DNA of 64,000 bases from NCBI RefSeq assembly GCF_000424265.1, contig NZ_AUJO01000004.1:124001-188000 (forward strand). The letters are read 5' to 3'. The notes under the pieces were generated by a model. That model worked only from the letters and a program-made list of their open reading frames with translations. It was not told where the DNA came from and made no database searches. How positions within the stretch are numbered: the stretch's first letter is position 1; every line of letters begins with the position of its first letter. Source of the DNA: Butyrivibrio sp. WCD3002 (GTDB lineage: Bacteria > Bacillota > Clostridia > Lachnospirales > Lachnospiraceae). The translations under genes were made by a program, and so were the position numbers. Positions 52,296 through 60,371 of this stretch are shown one piece after another.

Positions 52296-53777
52296 ATGAA
52301 GAAAAAAATTGGGCTGTTAATAAAAACAGCGATATTTCTGTGTCTTCTTGGTATATGCCTCTTTGGATGCAGCCTGATCGTCCAGAGAAAATCAAGCTAT
52401 ATCAAAAACGAGATGTATATGCAGGAGGCAAAGAAGAATAATATTGATGTTTTCATTCTGGGTTCTTCCCATGTGATAAACGGAATAAATCCCATACAGC
52501 TGTATGAGGATACAGGTATTACCGCATATAATCTTGGCGGATACGGAAGCGTGCTTTTATCAAGCTATTGGCAGTATCGCCTGGCTCTTGCCTATAATAC
52601 GCCAAAGCTTGTGATCGTGGATGCCTATATGCTGGAGAATGACATCAGGTATATAGATGATCCAAATGCCAACGTAAACAGCGAAGAACTCCATCTTAAT
52701 ATAGACAGATTTCCTCTTAGCAGGACTAAGCTTGCTGCCATGGACGACATGTTTGAGCATCAGGAAAAGAAATATCCCTTCCTGTTTGATTTCATGGTTT
52801 ACCACGACAGATGGAAGGAACTGGATTCAGATGACTTTAAGAGAGTTACGGGAAATGCTGAGATAAATCATCTTATGGGCGCTGATCTTAACTATGAGGT
52901 GCTCTCATCAGGACTTGCATATACTGATTTTGGAGCAGGCACTTTGGAAAATGAAACAGTTGGCACCACCTATCTTCGAAGAATAATAGAAGACTGTCAG
53001 AGCAGAGGCATAGATGTGGTTGTAGTGACGGTTCCTTTTCTTGCAATGTATGAGAATCAGGCAGCAGCCCATACCGCAGCAAATATAGCAGCTGAGTACG
53101 GAGTAGCGTCCATAAATATGCTTGAGATGCCGGGAATAGTGGATTATGACGTGGACTTCATGGATGCCGGTCACATGAATATCATGGGCGCCACCAAGGT
53201 TACGGATTTTTTTGGAAAATGGTTAAGTGAAAACAAGAACCTTCCGGACCACAGAAATGAAGCAGGCTATGAGAACTGGCAGAAGTTTTCTGAGGAATTT
53301 AAGGCGGGCATCCTTGCTAACAGTGAGGAAAATGAGGACCTGTATTCACAGCTGGTTTATCTTAATCTGACTGCTCGGGACAAAACCTTTGCTATAAGTA
53401 TTAAGGGAGGCTCCAAGATATATGCGGATACAGCCCTTCTTAAGCTATTAAAGGGAATTGGCGCAACGGAGCAGCTTGATATAGCTACTGAAGGAAAACA
53501 GCCATACTTCATGATCTATGATCACGGGAATGTCAGTGAGGTTTGCGGTATCGCCGGTGCATCCGATTTTGATACTTCAAATGGACACATGCAGTACGAA
53601 CCTGCAAGCGATCTCTACAGAGTACTTTTAATAGGTGATGATACGGAGAATAACGTTCTTTACTCAGATGCTCATCCCTATGTGGACCTTCAGCTTCTTT
53701 TCTTTGATGAAGGAGGCATATCATCACACCAGTATTACACTCTTGATTACCTAGATTATGAATATGCGCAGGAATAA
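52296..53777 (+). CDS. Membrane-anchored SGNH/GDSL-like protein (MBOAT partner)
   Basis: A 493-residue protein with one N-terminal membrane helix and an extracellular domain. The SGNH block I is VFILGSSHVING with Ser57-Ser58 and His, and a late DAGHMNIMGA block supplies Asp290 and His293, as in AlgJ/DltD-like acyl transfer partners. The last about 150 residues form an extra domain I do not recognise. GTG at 52290 is in frame, but AAGGG fits the ATG at 52296 better. It is followed after 24 bp by an MBOAT gene, so it probably takes the acyl group passed across the membrane and puts it on a surface glycan. Confidence 0.8.
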   Translation: MKKKIGLLIKTAIFLCLLGICLFGCSLIVQRKSSYIKNEMYMQEAKKNNIDVFILGSSHVINGINPIQLYEDTGITAYNLGGYGSVLLSSYWQYRLALAYNTPKLVIVDAYMLENDIRYIDDPNANVNSEELHLNIDRFPLSRTKLAAMDDMFEHQEKKYPFLFDFMVYHDRWKELDSDDFKRVTGNAEINHLMGADLNYEVLSSGLAYTDFGAGTLENETVGTTYLRRIIEDCQSRGIDVVVVTVPFLAMYENQAAAHTAANIAAEYGVASINMLEMPGIVDYDVDFMDAGHMNIMGATKVTDFFGKWLSENKNLPDHRNEAGYENWQKFSEEFKAGILANSEENEDLYSQLVYLNLTARDKTFAISIKGGSKIYADTALLKLLKGIGATEQLDIATEGKQPYFMIYDHGNVSEVCGIAGASDFDTSNGHMQYEPASDLYRVLLIGDDTENNVLYSDAHPYVDLQLLFFDEGGISSHQYYTLDYLDYEYAQE

Positions 53778-53801
53778 TACTTTACAATCCGGAGGATTAC
53801 A

Positions 53802-55271
53802 ATGCAGTTCGTTTCACTAAAGTTTTTATGTTTTCTGTTTGCTGTTATAGCAGTAAACTTCATACTTCCAAAGAAGATAAGATATATCTGGCTTCTGGCT
53901 GCAAGCTGGGCCTTCTATTTTATCGCAAGCGATAAGTTCCTTATTCTTCTTGTACTGGTTACGCTTATTACCTATTTGTCAGGAAGGTTCATAGAGAAGA
54001 ACAAAGGGGAAAAGAAAGCAAAGACCATGCTTATCTGTACCATCGTTTTGCTGGTGGGACTTCTTGGATATTTTAAGTACACAGGATTTTTGCTTGATAC
54101 GGTAAAAAGTATTCAGGGGCTTTTAAAGCTTCCTGAGTCGGAATTTGTAGTAAATATCATACTTCCTGTTGGAATATCATTTTATCTTTTCCAGGCTATC
54201 GGATATCTTGCAGATGTTTATATGGGAAGGATTGAAGCTGAGAAAAATTATCTTATGCTTGCTCTTTTCATATCATTCTTCCCTCAGATCACATCGGGAC
54301 CTATCGAGAGAGCAGGAAATATGCTTCCCCAGTATAAGGAGCCTGCAGTCTTTTCATATGATGCCATGAGAGACGGACTTCTCCTCATGATGTGGGGATA
54401 TTTCCAGAAAATGATCCTTGCTGACAGATTATCTGTCCTTGTAAATACGGTTTATGCTTCGCCAAAATCCTTTGGCGGCACCACGGTTTTTCTTGCAACT
54501 GTGTTCTATACATTTGAGATTTACTGCGACTTTGCGGGATATTCCAATATAGCGGTGGGATCTGCAAGGATTATGGGAATTAAGCTTATCAACAACTTTG
54601 AGTATCCCTATCTTACAGGCAGTATTGCAGAGTTTTGGAGAAAATGGCACATATCCCTTTCCACATGGCTTAAGGACTATATCTATATTCCTCTTGGCGG
54701 AAACAGAAAGGGCTTTGCCAGAAAGCTTATTAACATCATGATCGTATTTGCGGTCAGCGGACTATGGCACGGCGCTGCATGGACCTTCGTTGTATGGGGA
54801 CTTCTTCATGGTCTTTATCAGGTAATCGGAATTCTTCTTAAGCCAGCAAGAGATAAGGTGGTGGAAGTGCTCCACGTAGACAGAGAGGGATTTTCTCACA
54901 GACTCTTTAAGATAATTGTCACCTTCCTTCTTGTAAATCTTGGATGGGTGTTCTTTAGAGCCGACAGCTTTGCAAAGGCAATGCTTGTGATTAAGAAATC
55001 CTTTAGCCCTACGCCCTGGGTCCTGGTGGATGGCACACTGTTTAACCTTGGACTTTCAGAGCCGGATGTCAGGCTTTTGTTTATGGGACTTATCCTGCTG
55101 ATCGCGGTTGATATCTGCAATGCTAAGAATATAGTGGTTCGCGATGTTATCACAAAGCAGAGCCTGCCCTTAAGATGGATCATTTATATCTGCGCTGTGG
55201 TATTCATTGTTACCTGCGGAATTTGGGGTCCCGGATATGATGCAGCGTCATTTATTTATTCAAGCTTTTAA
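53802..55271 (+). CDS. MBOAT family O-acyltransferase (AlgI/DltB-like)
   Basis: A 489-residue polytopic protein with about eleven membrane helices. The active-site region has WRKWHISLSTWLKDYIYIPLGG and, further on, the conserved His323 in SGLWHGAAWTFVVWG. MBOATs of this type move acyl groups (usually acetyl) from the cytoplasm across the membrane to glycans or teichoic acids. The upstream SGNH-like protein is the likely extracellular partner. GGAGG precedes the ATG. Confidence 0.95.
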   Translation: MQFVSLKFLCFLFAVIAVNFILPKKIRYIWLLAASWAFYFIASDKFLILLVLVTLITYLSGRFIEKNKGEKKAKTMLICTIVLLVGLLGYFKYTGFLLDTVKSIQGLLKLPESEFVVNIILPVGISFYLFQAIGYLADVYMGRIEAEKNYLMLALFISFFPQITSGPIERAGNMLPQYKEPAVFSYDAMRDGLLLMMWGYFQKMILADRLSVLVNTVYASPKSFGGTTVFLATVFYTFEIYCDFAGYSNIAVGSARIMGIKLINNFEYPYLTGSIAEFWRKWHISLSTWLKDYIYIPLGGNRKGFARKLINIMIVFAVSGLWHGAAWTFVVWGLLHGLYQVIGILLKPARDKVVEVLHVDREGFSHRLFKIIVTFLLVNLGWVFFRADSFAKAMLVIKKSFSPTPWVLVDGTLFNLGLSEPDVRLLFMGLILLIAVDICNAKNIVVRDVITKQSLPLRWIIYICAVVFIVTCGIWGPGYDAASFIYSSF

Positions 55272-55329
55272 AAATGACCTGTAATTATATAGTCAAATTC
55301 ATGAAATGTGGCTGAAATATCAAAAAAGA

Positions 55330-55359
55330 TTGTAATATTTTTATTAATTGAGATATAAT
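55330..55359 (+). promoter_or_regulatory. Predicted fba promoter
   Basis: TTGTAA (55330-55335) and a perfect TATAAT (55354-55359) are 18 bases apart, 47 bp before the start codon. Confidence 0.6.
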
Positions 55360-55406
55360 ATTTCTAGTTATTTTGTTAACAAATTATACGAAAGGTGGTA
55401 CAAATT

Positions 55407-56342
55407 ATGCCATTAGTTACAACGACTGATATGTTTAAAAAAGCATACGATGGTGGATATGCTGTTGGTGCATTTAATATCAACAACATGGAGTTCATTC
55501 AGGCTATCACAGAGGCTTGTGACGAGCTTAAGAGCCCCGTTATCCTTCAGTGCTCAGCAGGAGCTATCAAGTATGCAAAGTTCCCTTACCTTGTAAACAT
55601 GGTTAAGGCTGCTGCAGAGTCTACATCTATTCCGATCGCTCTTCACCTTGATCATGGTGCAAGCTTCGAAATCTGTAAGGAGTGTATCGACAACGGATTC
55701 ACATCTGTTATGATCGATGCTTCTTCTCTTCCTTACGAAGAGAACATTGAGCTCTCTAAGAAGGTTGCTGAATATGCACACGAGAAGGGCTGCACAGTAG
55801 AGGCTGAGCTTGGTACTCTTTCAGGTGTTGAGGATGATGTAAACGTTGCTGATGATGCAGCACAGTACACAAATCCTGATCAGGTTGAGGATTTCATGAA
55901 GCGTACAGGCGTTGATTCACTGGCTATCGCTATCGGAACAAGCCACGGTGCTTTCAAGTTTAAGCCCGGCCAGGATCCTAAGCTTCGTCTTGATATCCTT
56001 GAGGAAGTTGTTAAGAGACTTCCCGGATTCCCGATCGTTCTTCACGGTTCTTCAGCAGTTCCTCAGAAGTACGTTGGAATCATCAATGCTAACGGCGGCG
56101 CTATGAAGGATGCTATCGGTATTCCGGATGAGCAGCTTCGTGCAGCAGCTAAGAGTGCAGTCTGCAAGATCAACATCGACTCCGATCTTCGTCTTGGTAT
56201 GACAGCAGGTATCCGTCAGCACTTCGCTGAGCATCCTGAGCACTTCGATCCTCGTCAGTATCTTGGCGATGGCCGTGCTTATGTTAAGGAAATCGTTCAC
56301 GACAAGATCATCAACGTTCTTGGTTCTGACGGTAAGGCTTGA
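55407..56342 (+). CDS. fba: Class II fructose-bisphosphate aldolase
   Basis: A zinc-dependent glycolytic aldolase, 311 residues. Metal ligands and active-site parts are visible in LHLDHGASFE, VEAELGTLSGVEDD, GTSHGAFK and LHGSSAVP. The start at 55407 has AAAGGTGG eight bases before; an in-frame GTG at 55395 lies within that ribosome binding site. It has its own promoter and terminator. Codon use is strongly biased, as expected for a highly expressed gene. Confidence 0.97.
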   Translation: MPLVTTTDMFKKAYDGGYAVGAFNINNMEFIQAITEACDELKSPVILQCSAGAIKYAKFPYLVNMVKAAAESTSIPIALHLDHGASFEICKECIDNGFTSVMIDASSLPYEENIELSKKVAEYAHEKGCTVEAELGTLSGVEDDVNVADDAAQYTNPDQVEDFMKRTGVDSLAIAIGTSHGAFKFKPGQDPKLRLDILEEVVKRLPGFPIVLHGSSAVPQKYVGIINANGGAMKDAIGIPDEQLRAAAKSAVCKINIDSDLRLGMTAGIRQHFAEHPEHFDPRQYLGDGRAYVKEIVHDKIINVLGSDGKA

Positions 56343-56367
56343 TAAGTACATAGAAACGATATTGAGG

Positions 56368-56396
56368 CTGCCACGGATTTTTCCGTGGCAGTTTTT
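56368..56396 (+). terminator. fba terminator
   Basis: A perfect 10-bp stem CTGCCACGGA/TCCGTGGCAG (56368-56377 with 56382-56391) has a 4-base loop and five T. Confidence 0.92.
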
Positions 56397-56430
56397 ACGT
56401 TTACGAGTTTACGATTTCTTTATTTTATTT

Positions 56431-56458
56431 TTTACGTTATCTCGTGTAAAATTATTAT
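56431..56458 (+). promoter_or_regulatory. Predicted greA promoter
   Basis: TTTACG (56431-56436) and TATTAT (56453-56458) are 16 bases apart, 28 bp before greA. Confidence 0.4.
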
Positions 56459-56486
56459 ATATGCGTAGAAGGAAGGTTTTATTTTT

Positions 56487-56990
56487 ATGAATAATCAGCT
56501 TACAAGAAAAGATATTGAGGACATGGAGGCTGAAATAGAGCACAGAAAAGTCGTTGTCAGAAAGGAGCTTCTTGAGGACGTTAAGGAAGCAAGAGCCCAG
56601 GGAGACTTAAGCGAGAATTTCGAATACTATGCAGCTAAAAAGGCCAAGAATCAGAATGAATCAAGGATAAGATTCCTTGAGAGAATGATAAAGACGGCAG
56701 AGATCATAGATGATGAGAGTGCCGAGGATGAGATAGGTCTTAATAAGACAGTGACAGTCAGAATTGAAGAGGATGGAACTGAAGAAGTCTACAAGATCGT
56801 TACAACTGTTCGCGGAGATGCGTTAAACGGACTTATCAGTGTCGAGTCACCTCTTGGAAAACAGCTTATGGGACATAAGGTTGGAGATAAGATAAACATC
56901 GAGGTCAACAAGGATTACAGCTACGATCTGACCATTCTTAAGATTGAAAATACAGAACTTACCGAGGATGATAAGATCAGAGATTTCTAA
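56487..56990 (+). CDS. greA: Transcription elongation factor GreA
   Basis: A 167-residue factor that rescues backtracked RNA polymerase. The N-terminal coiled coil has the acidic tip ARAQGDLSENFEYYAAK, and the C-terminal FKBP-like domain ends in VNKDYSYDLTILKIEN, close to the GreA pattern. It has its own predicted promoter. The downstream gene begins after 35 bp. Confidence 0.93.
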   Translation: MNNQLTRKDIEDMEAEIEHRKVVVRKELLEDVKEARAQGDLSENFEYYAAKKAKNQNESRIRFLERMIKTAEIIDDESAEDEIGLNKTVTVRIEEDGTEEVYKIVTTVRGDALNGLISVESPLGKQLMGHKVGDKINIEVNKDYSYDLTILKIENTELTEDDKIRDF

Positions 56991-57025
56991 TCGGTAATTC
57001 AAATAACGGTTCGGAGGAATGAACT

Positions 57026-57547
57026 ATGGATGAAGATTTACATGTATTTCAACCGGTAGAACTAGATGATATTTTAGAAGGCCCGTTTAAATTCAATGAT
57101 GATAACTGGGCTCTTTTGACTGCGCAAAAGGACGATACGGTTAACACAATGACCATATCCTGGGGTGGTGTCACCTATATTTGGGGCAGGACCTGTGCTG
57201 TTTTGTATGTCAGAGAGAGCAGCTTTACAAGGGAGCTGATTGACAGCAGTAAAAGGCTTTCCTTGTCATTTTTGGATCGGGGCGAATTTGCAGGAGCTAG
57301 AGATTATCTGGGCTCTGCATCCGGCCGCCATGAGGATAAGATCGCGGGTTCAGGCTTACATGTAAATTATTTCGAGGACATTCCTTTTATTGATGAGGCG
57401 GGAAGTGTCATAATCTGCAGAGTTTTATACAGGCAGAAGATGGTGGAGGACTGCTTCATGAATGGTCGTGTTCTTGCGGACCATTATAGAAATGAGGATT
57501 ATCACTATACATATATTGCAGAAATTAAGCGAGTTATGATCAGATGA
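57026..57547 (+). CDS. Flavin reductase-like domain protein
   Basis: A 173-residue protein of the FMN-binding split-barrel flavin reductase family: DDNWALLTAQ, TMTISWGGVTYIWGRTCAVLYVR and a middle GSASGRHEDKIAGSGL that binds FMN phosphate in relatives. Clostridial members are often of unknown role, using FMN as cofactor. Its stop overlaps the next start by 4 bp. AGGAGG-like GGAGGA precedes the ATG. Confidence 0.85.
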   Translation: MDEDLHVFQPVELDDILEGPFKFNDDNWALLTAQKDDTVNTMTISWGGVTYIWGRTCAVLYVRESSFTRELIDSSKRLSLSFLDRGEFAGARDYLGSASGRHEDKIAGSGLHVNYFEDIPFIDEAGSVIICRVLYRQKMVEDCFMNGRVLADHYRNEDYHYTYIAEIKRVMIR

Positions 57548-58167
57548 GTATTGTCAACAAAGCATCCTTTGAAGATATTGGGAAATTTATTTTTTTAAAT
57601 GAAGAGCCGCAGCAGGCGGATTTGATACTTATACCGGGAGCTCCCATTGAGGAGCTTGCCTATCACGGCGCAGAGCTGTATAACAAGGGCTTTGCACCTC
57701 TGATTCTTTCAACGGGAAAATATTATTTTAAATATAAAGACCTCTATGAGGAGTTTCAGGTTTTCACGGGAAGCGGTGAAAATGCCCTGGGACAGGAGAC
57801 AGAGGCTGAGTTTATACAAAAGCTTATGATGGAAAACGGCGTTCCAAAGGACAGTATAATTTTGGAAAAGGAATCCATGAACACCTTTGAAAATGCAGTG
57901 AACGCAAGAAAATGTATCGAAGAGGATTTAAAGGATAAGAATATTAAGCATATTATTCTGTGCTGTCAGGCTTTTCATGCAAGAAGAGCCCTTATGACTT
58001 TTCAGTCGGAGTTAAGAGACATTAAGATAACGGTCTGTCCGGTGGTGACAAGAGATATAAGCATAGATACCTGGATGGATACTGAGAAGGGATACAATCT
58101 GGTACTTGGGGAGCTGAGCAAATGCGGAGAGTATTTTAAAGGCAGCAGAATGTATGGGTTAAAATGA
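57544..58167 (+). CDS. YdcF-family (DUF218) protein
   Basis: A 207-residue soluble protein. The fold is recognised from DLILIPGAPIEELAYHGAELY, the ENALGQETEAEFIQKLM segment and the LEKESMNTFENAVNARK block, where conserved Glu, Thr and Asn line the pocket in relatives. The DUF218 family includes YdcF and SanA; E. coli YdcF binds S-adenosylmethionine, but no reaction is assigned. There is no membrane segment here. It is coupled to the flavin reductase-like gene. Confidence 0.82.
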   Translation: MSIVNKASFEDIGKFIFLNEEPQQADLILIPGAPIEELAYHGAELYNKGFAPLILSTGKYYFKYKDLYEEFQVFTGSGENALGQETEAEFIQKLMMENGVPKDSIILEKESMNTFENAVNARKCIEEDLKDKNIKHIILCCQAFHARRALMTFQSELRDIKITVCPVVTRDISIDTWMDTEKGYNLVLGELSKCGEYFKGSRMYGLK

Positions 58168-58202
58168 TCTAGTATGGCGCTATTTATATGAGGGATATTT
58201 AT

Positions 58203-60371
58203 ATGCGCGTTAAACCAAAAAGGCGATGGATTGTCGCCACCCTTTTTGTTATTCTGTTTATCCTATTGGCATTTGTGGTAGATGGAATACAGAGAAGATT
58301 CATCTATAATGACAGAATGGTTCAGCTGACCACCTATTATGATCAGCTGGATTCAGTTATTACGCACAGATTTGCCAGACATCAGAAAATTCTAAGCAGC
58401 TGGATGTACCATTTAAAAAATAAGAATGAGACAGGTATAGACAGCTTTCATGATTATATTTCCTCAGAAAAATTAATATGGGAAGTCGAAGAGGTCTACC
58501 TTTTTGATGAAGCGGGAAATTACATAAACGATGAGGGAGAAAGCGGAAATGCAAAGCTTGATGAGGATGTGATAGAAAAGCTTACGCATCGCGGAATCAT
58601 TCAGGTTGTAAAGTATACATCCGAAAAAGGAAAGAGGCAGGATCTTTATATTCTGGCAGTGGAGCCCGGAGAATATAACGGGTTTAATTACTGTGCCATC
58701 GGCATGGGTTATGATCCTGAGCAGATGAAGGAGAGACTTACAATAACAGCAGGCGATCTGGCTGATTCAGAGAATTATCTGACGGACTGGCAGGGCAATC
58801 TTATCATGGCATCCGTGCCTTCACACATGGAGCATACGAATATTCTGGATTATGTTACAGAGAATGCGGTAATAATCGGAAGCTCCGCACAGGCGCTGAG
58901 ACAGAACATCTATGATAGAAAAAACGGCGTACTTCAGGTGAAAATAGCAGGTGAAGATTACTATCTTACATATCTTCCCTGCGAAGCTGTAGATTCCATG
59001 CTGATTTGCCTTACTCCAGTAAGCAAAGCGGATTCTACAATAAATCGCATGAGAATACTTAACAATATCTTCCTGCTTTTGGCCTTTGCATTCGTCATTG
59101 TGCTGGTTGTGGGAATTCTCAGATATACAAAAATGCAGGATGTTTTAGCCCTTGCAAAGTCTACAAACGATACCAAGAATAAGTTTTTGGCCAATATGTC
59201 CCATGATTTTAGAACGCCCATGCATGCCATGGCAGGTTATCTGGAGCTTATGAAGGAGAATGCGGATAATCCGGAAAAGGTCATAGAGTATGGTCAAAAG
59301 GCAGAGCTGGCCCATAAGAATATGCTGAATATGATAAACAGCGTTCTTGATCTTAGCAAAATGGAAGAGGGCGGCGATGAAATACAAAATAAAGAGTTTT
59401 CATTGGAAGCAGTGCTTGAAAACGTAAAGAATGACACTATGCCTCTTATAAACAGTAAATCCCAGATCTTCAGGATAGACAGGAGTAATACAAAGGAGGA
59501 ACTGTTTATAGGTGATGTGGAAAAGCTTGAGCTTATACTAAAGAATCTTGTTAGGAATTCCAGTACATATACTGAGGATGAGGGAGAAATCAGCCTTGAA
59601 GTATATGAGGATAAGAGTATTGGAAATAATGAGATTGAGCTGCGTTTTGAGGTGTCCGACAACGGCATCGGTATGAGCAAAGAGTTCATCGAGCATATCT
59701 TTGAACCCTTTACAAGAGAGCACAGACAAAATGATAACAGGGAGCTTGGTGCAGGACTGGGTCTTGCGGTGGTTAAGAACCTTGTGGACATAATGGGCGG
59801 AACCATAGAAGCAGAGAGTATCATAAATGAGGGCACAGTATTTACTCTTAAGCTTACATTTGAAATACCCGAAAAATCTGAAATTGAAAATATGAAGCAG
59901 ATATCCAAAATAGTAGAGGAGGGTGAAATAACCTATACTGCAGAGGATTTTGGAAATGTTTTTGAAGGCATGAGATTTCTTGCTGCAGAGGATAATGAGC
60001 TGAATGCGGAGATCATAATGGAGCTTATAAAGCTGAAGGGAGCTGAGTGCGACGTAGCCTGCGATGGAGAAAAGGCACTTGAAGCCTTCAAGAATTCAAA
60101 ACCCGGATACTATGACATGATCCTTATGGATATTCAGATGCCTAACATGGATGGTTACGAAGCAGCCAGTGCCATCAGGAATCTTGTGATAGAAGGCCGT
60201 GAGGATGCGGCAACTATCCCGATTCTTGCCATGAGTGCCAATGCTTTCAGAGAGGATATTGAAAAGACCAGCGCATCCGGTATGGATGCACATATTCCGA
60301 AGCCTATAGACATTAAGCTATTTGAGAACACCGTCAAGGCACTTAAATTGAGAGGGCATACTATTGAGTGA
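58203..60371 (+). CDS. Hybrid sensor histidine kinase/response regulator
   Basis: A 722-residue membrane kinase: helix 1 (about residues 8-28), an extracellular sensor of about 250 residues, helix 2 (about 285-305), HisKA with His334 in ANMSHDFRTPMH, an ATPase domain with LKNLVRNSSTY, DNGIGMS and GAGLGLAVV, and a C-terminal receiver with Asp643 in LMDIQMPNMDG. The ATG at 58203 has AGGG seven bases upstream, whereas the ATG at 58188 has no ribosome binding site. The next hybrid kinase follows with an overlap. No Hpt or DNA-binding domain is present, so the phosphate must go to a protein encoded elsewhere. Confidence 0.92.
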   Translation: MRVKPKRRWIVATLFVILFILLAFVVDGIQRRFIYNDRMVQLTTYYDQLDSVITHRFARHQKILSSWMYHLKNKNETGIDSFHDYISSEKLIWEVEEVYLFDEAGNYINDEGESGNAKLDEDVIEKLTHRGIIQVVKYTSEKGKRQDLYILAVEPGEYNGFNYCAIGMGYDPEQMKERLTITAGDLADSENYLTDWQGNLIMASVPSHMEHTNILDYVTENAVIIGSSAQALRQNIYDRKNGVLQVKIAGEDYYLTYLPCEAVDSMLICLTPVSKADSTINRMRILNNIFLLLAFAFVIVLVVGILRYTKMQDVLALAKSTNDTKNKFLANMSHDFRTPMHAMAGYLELMKENADNPEKVIEYGQKAELAHKNMLNMINSVLDLSKMEEGGDEIQNKEFSLEAVLENVKNDTMPLINSKSQIFRIDRSNTKEELFIGDVEKLELILKNLVRNSSTYTEDEGEISLEVYEDKSIGNNEIELRFEVSDNGIGMSKEFIEHIFEPFTREHRQNDNRELGAGLGLAVVKNLVDIMGGTIEAESIINEGTVFTLKLTFEIPEKSEIENMKQISKIVEEGEITYTAEDFGNVFEGMRFLAAEDNELNAEIIMELIKLKGAECDVACDGEKALEAFKNSKPGYYDMILMDIQMPNMDGYEAASAIRNLVIEGREDAATIPILAMSANAFREDIEKTSASGMDAHIPKPIDIKLFENTVKALKLRGHTIE

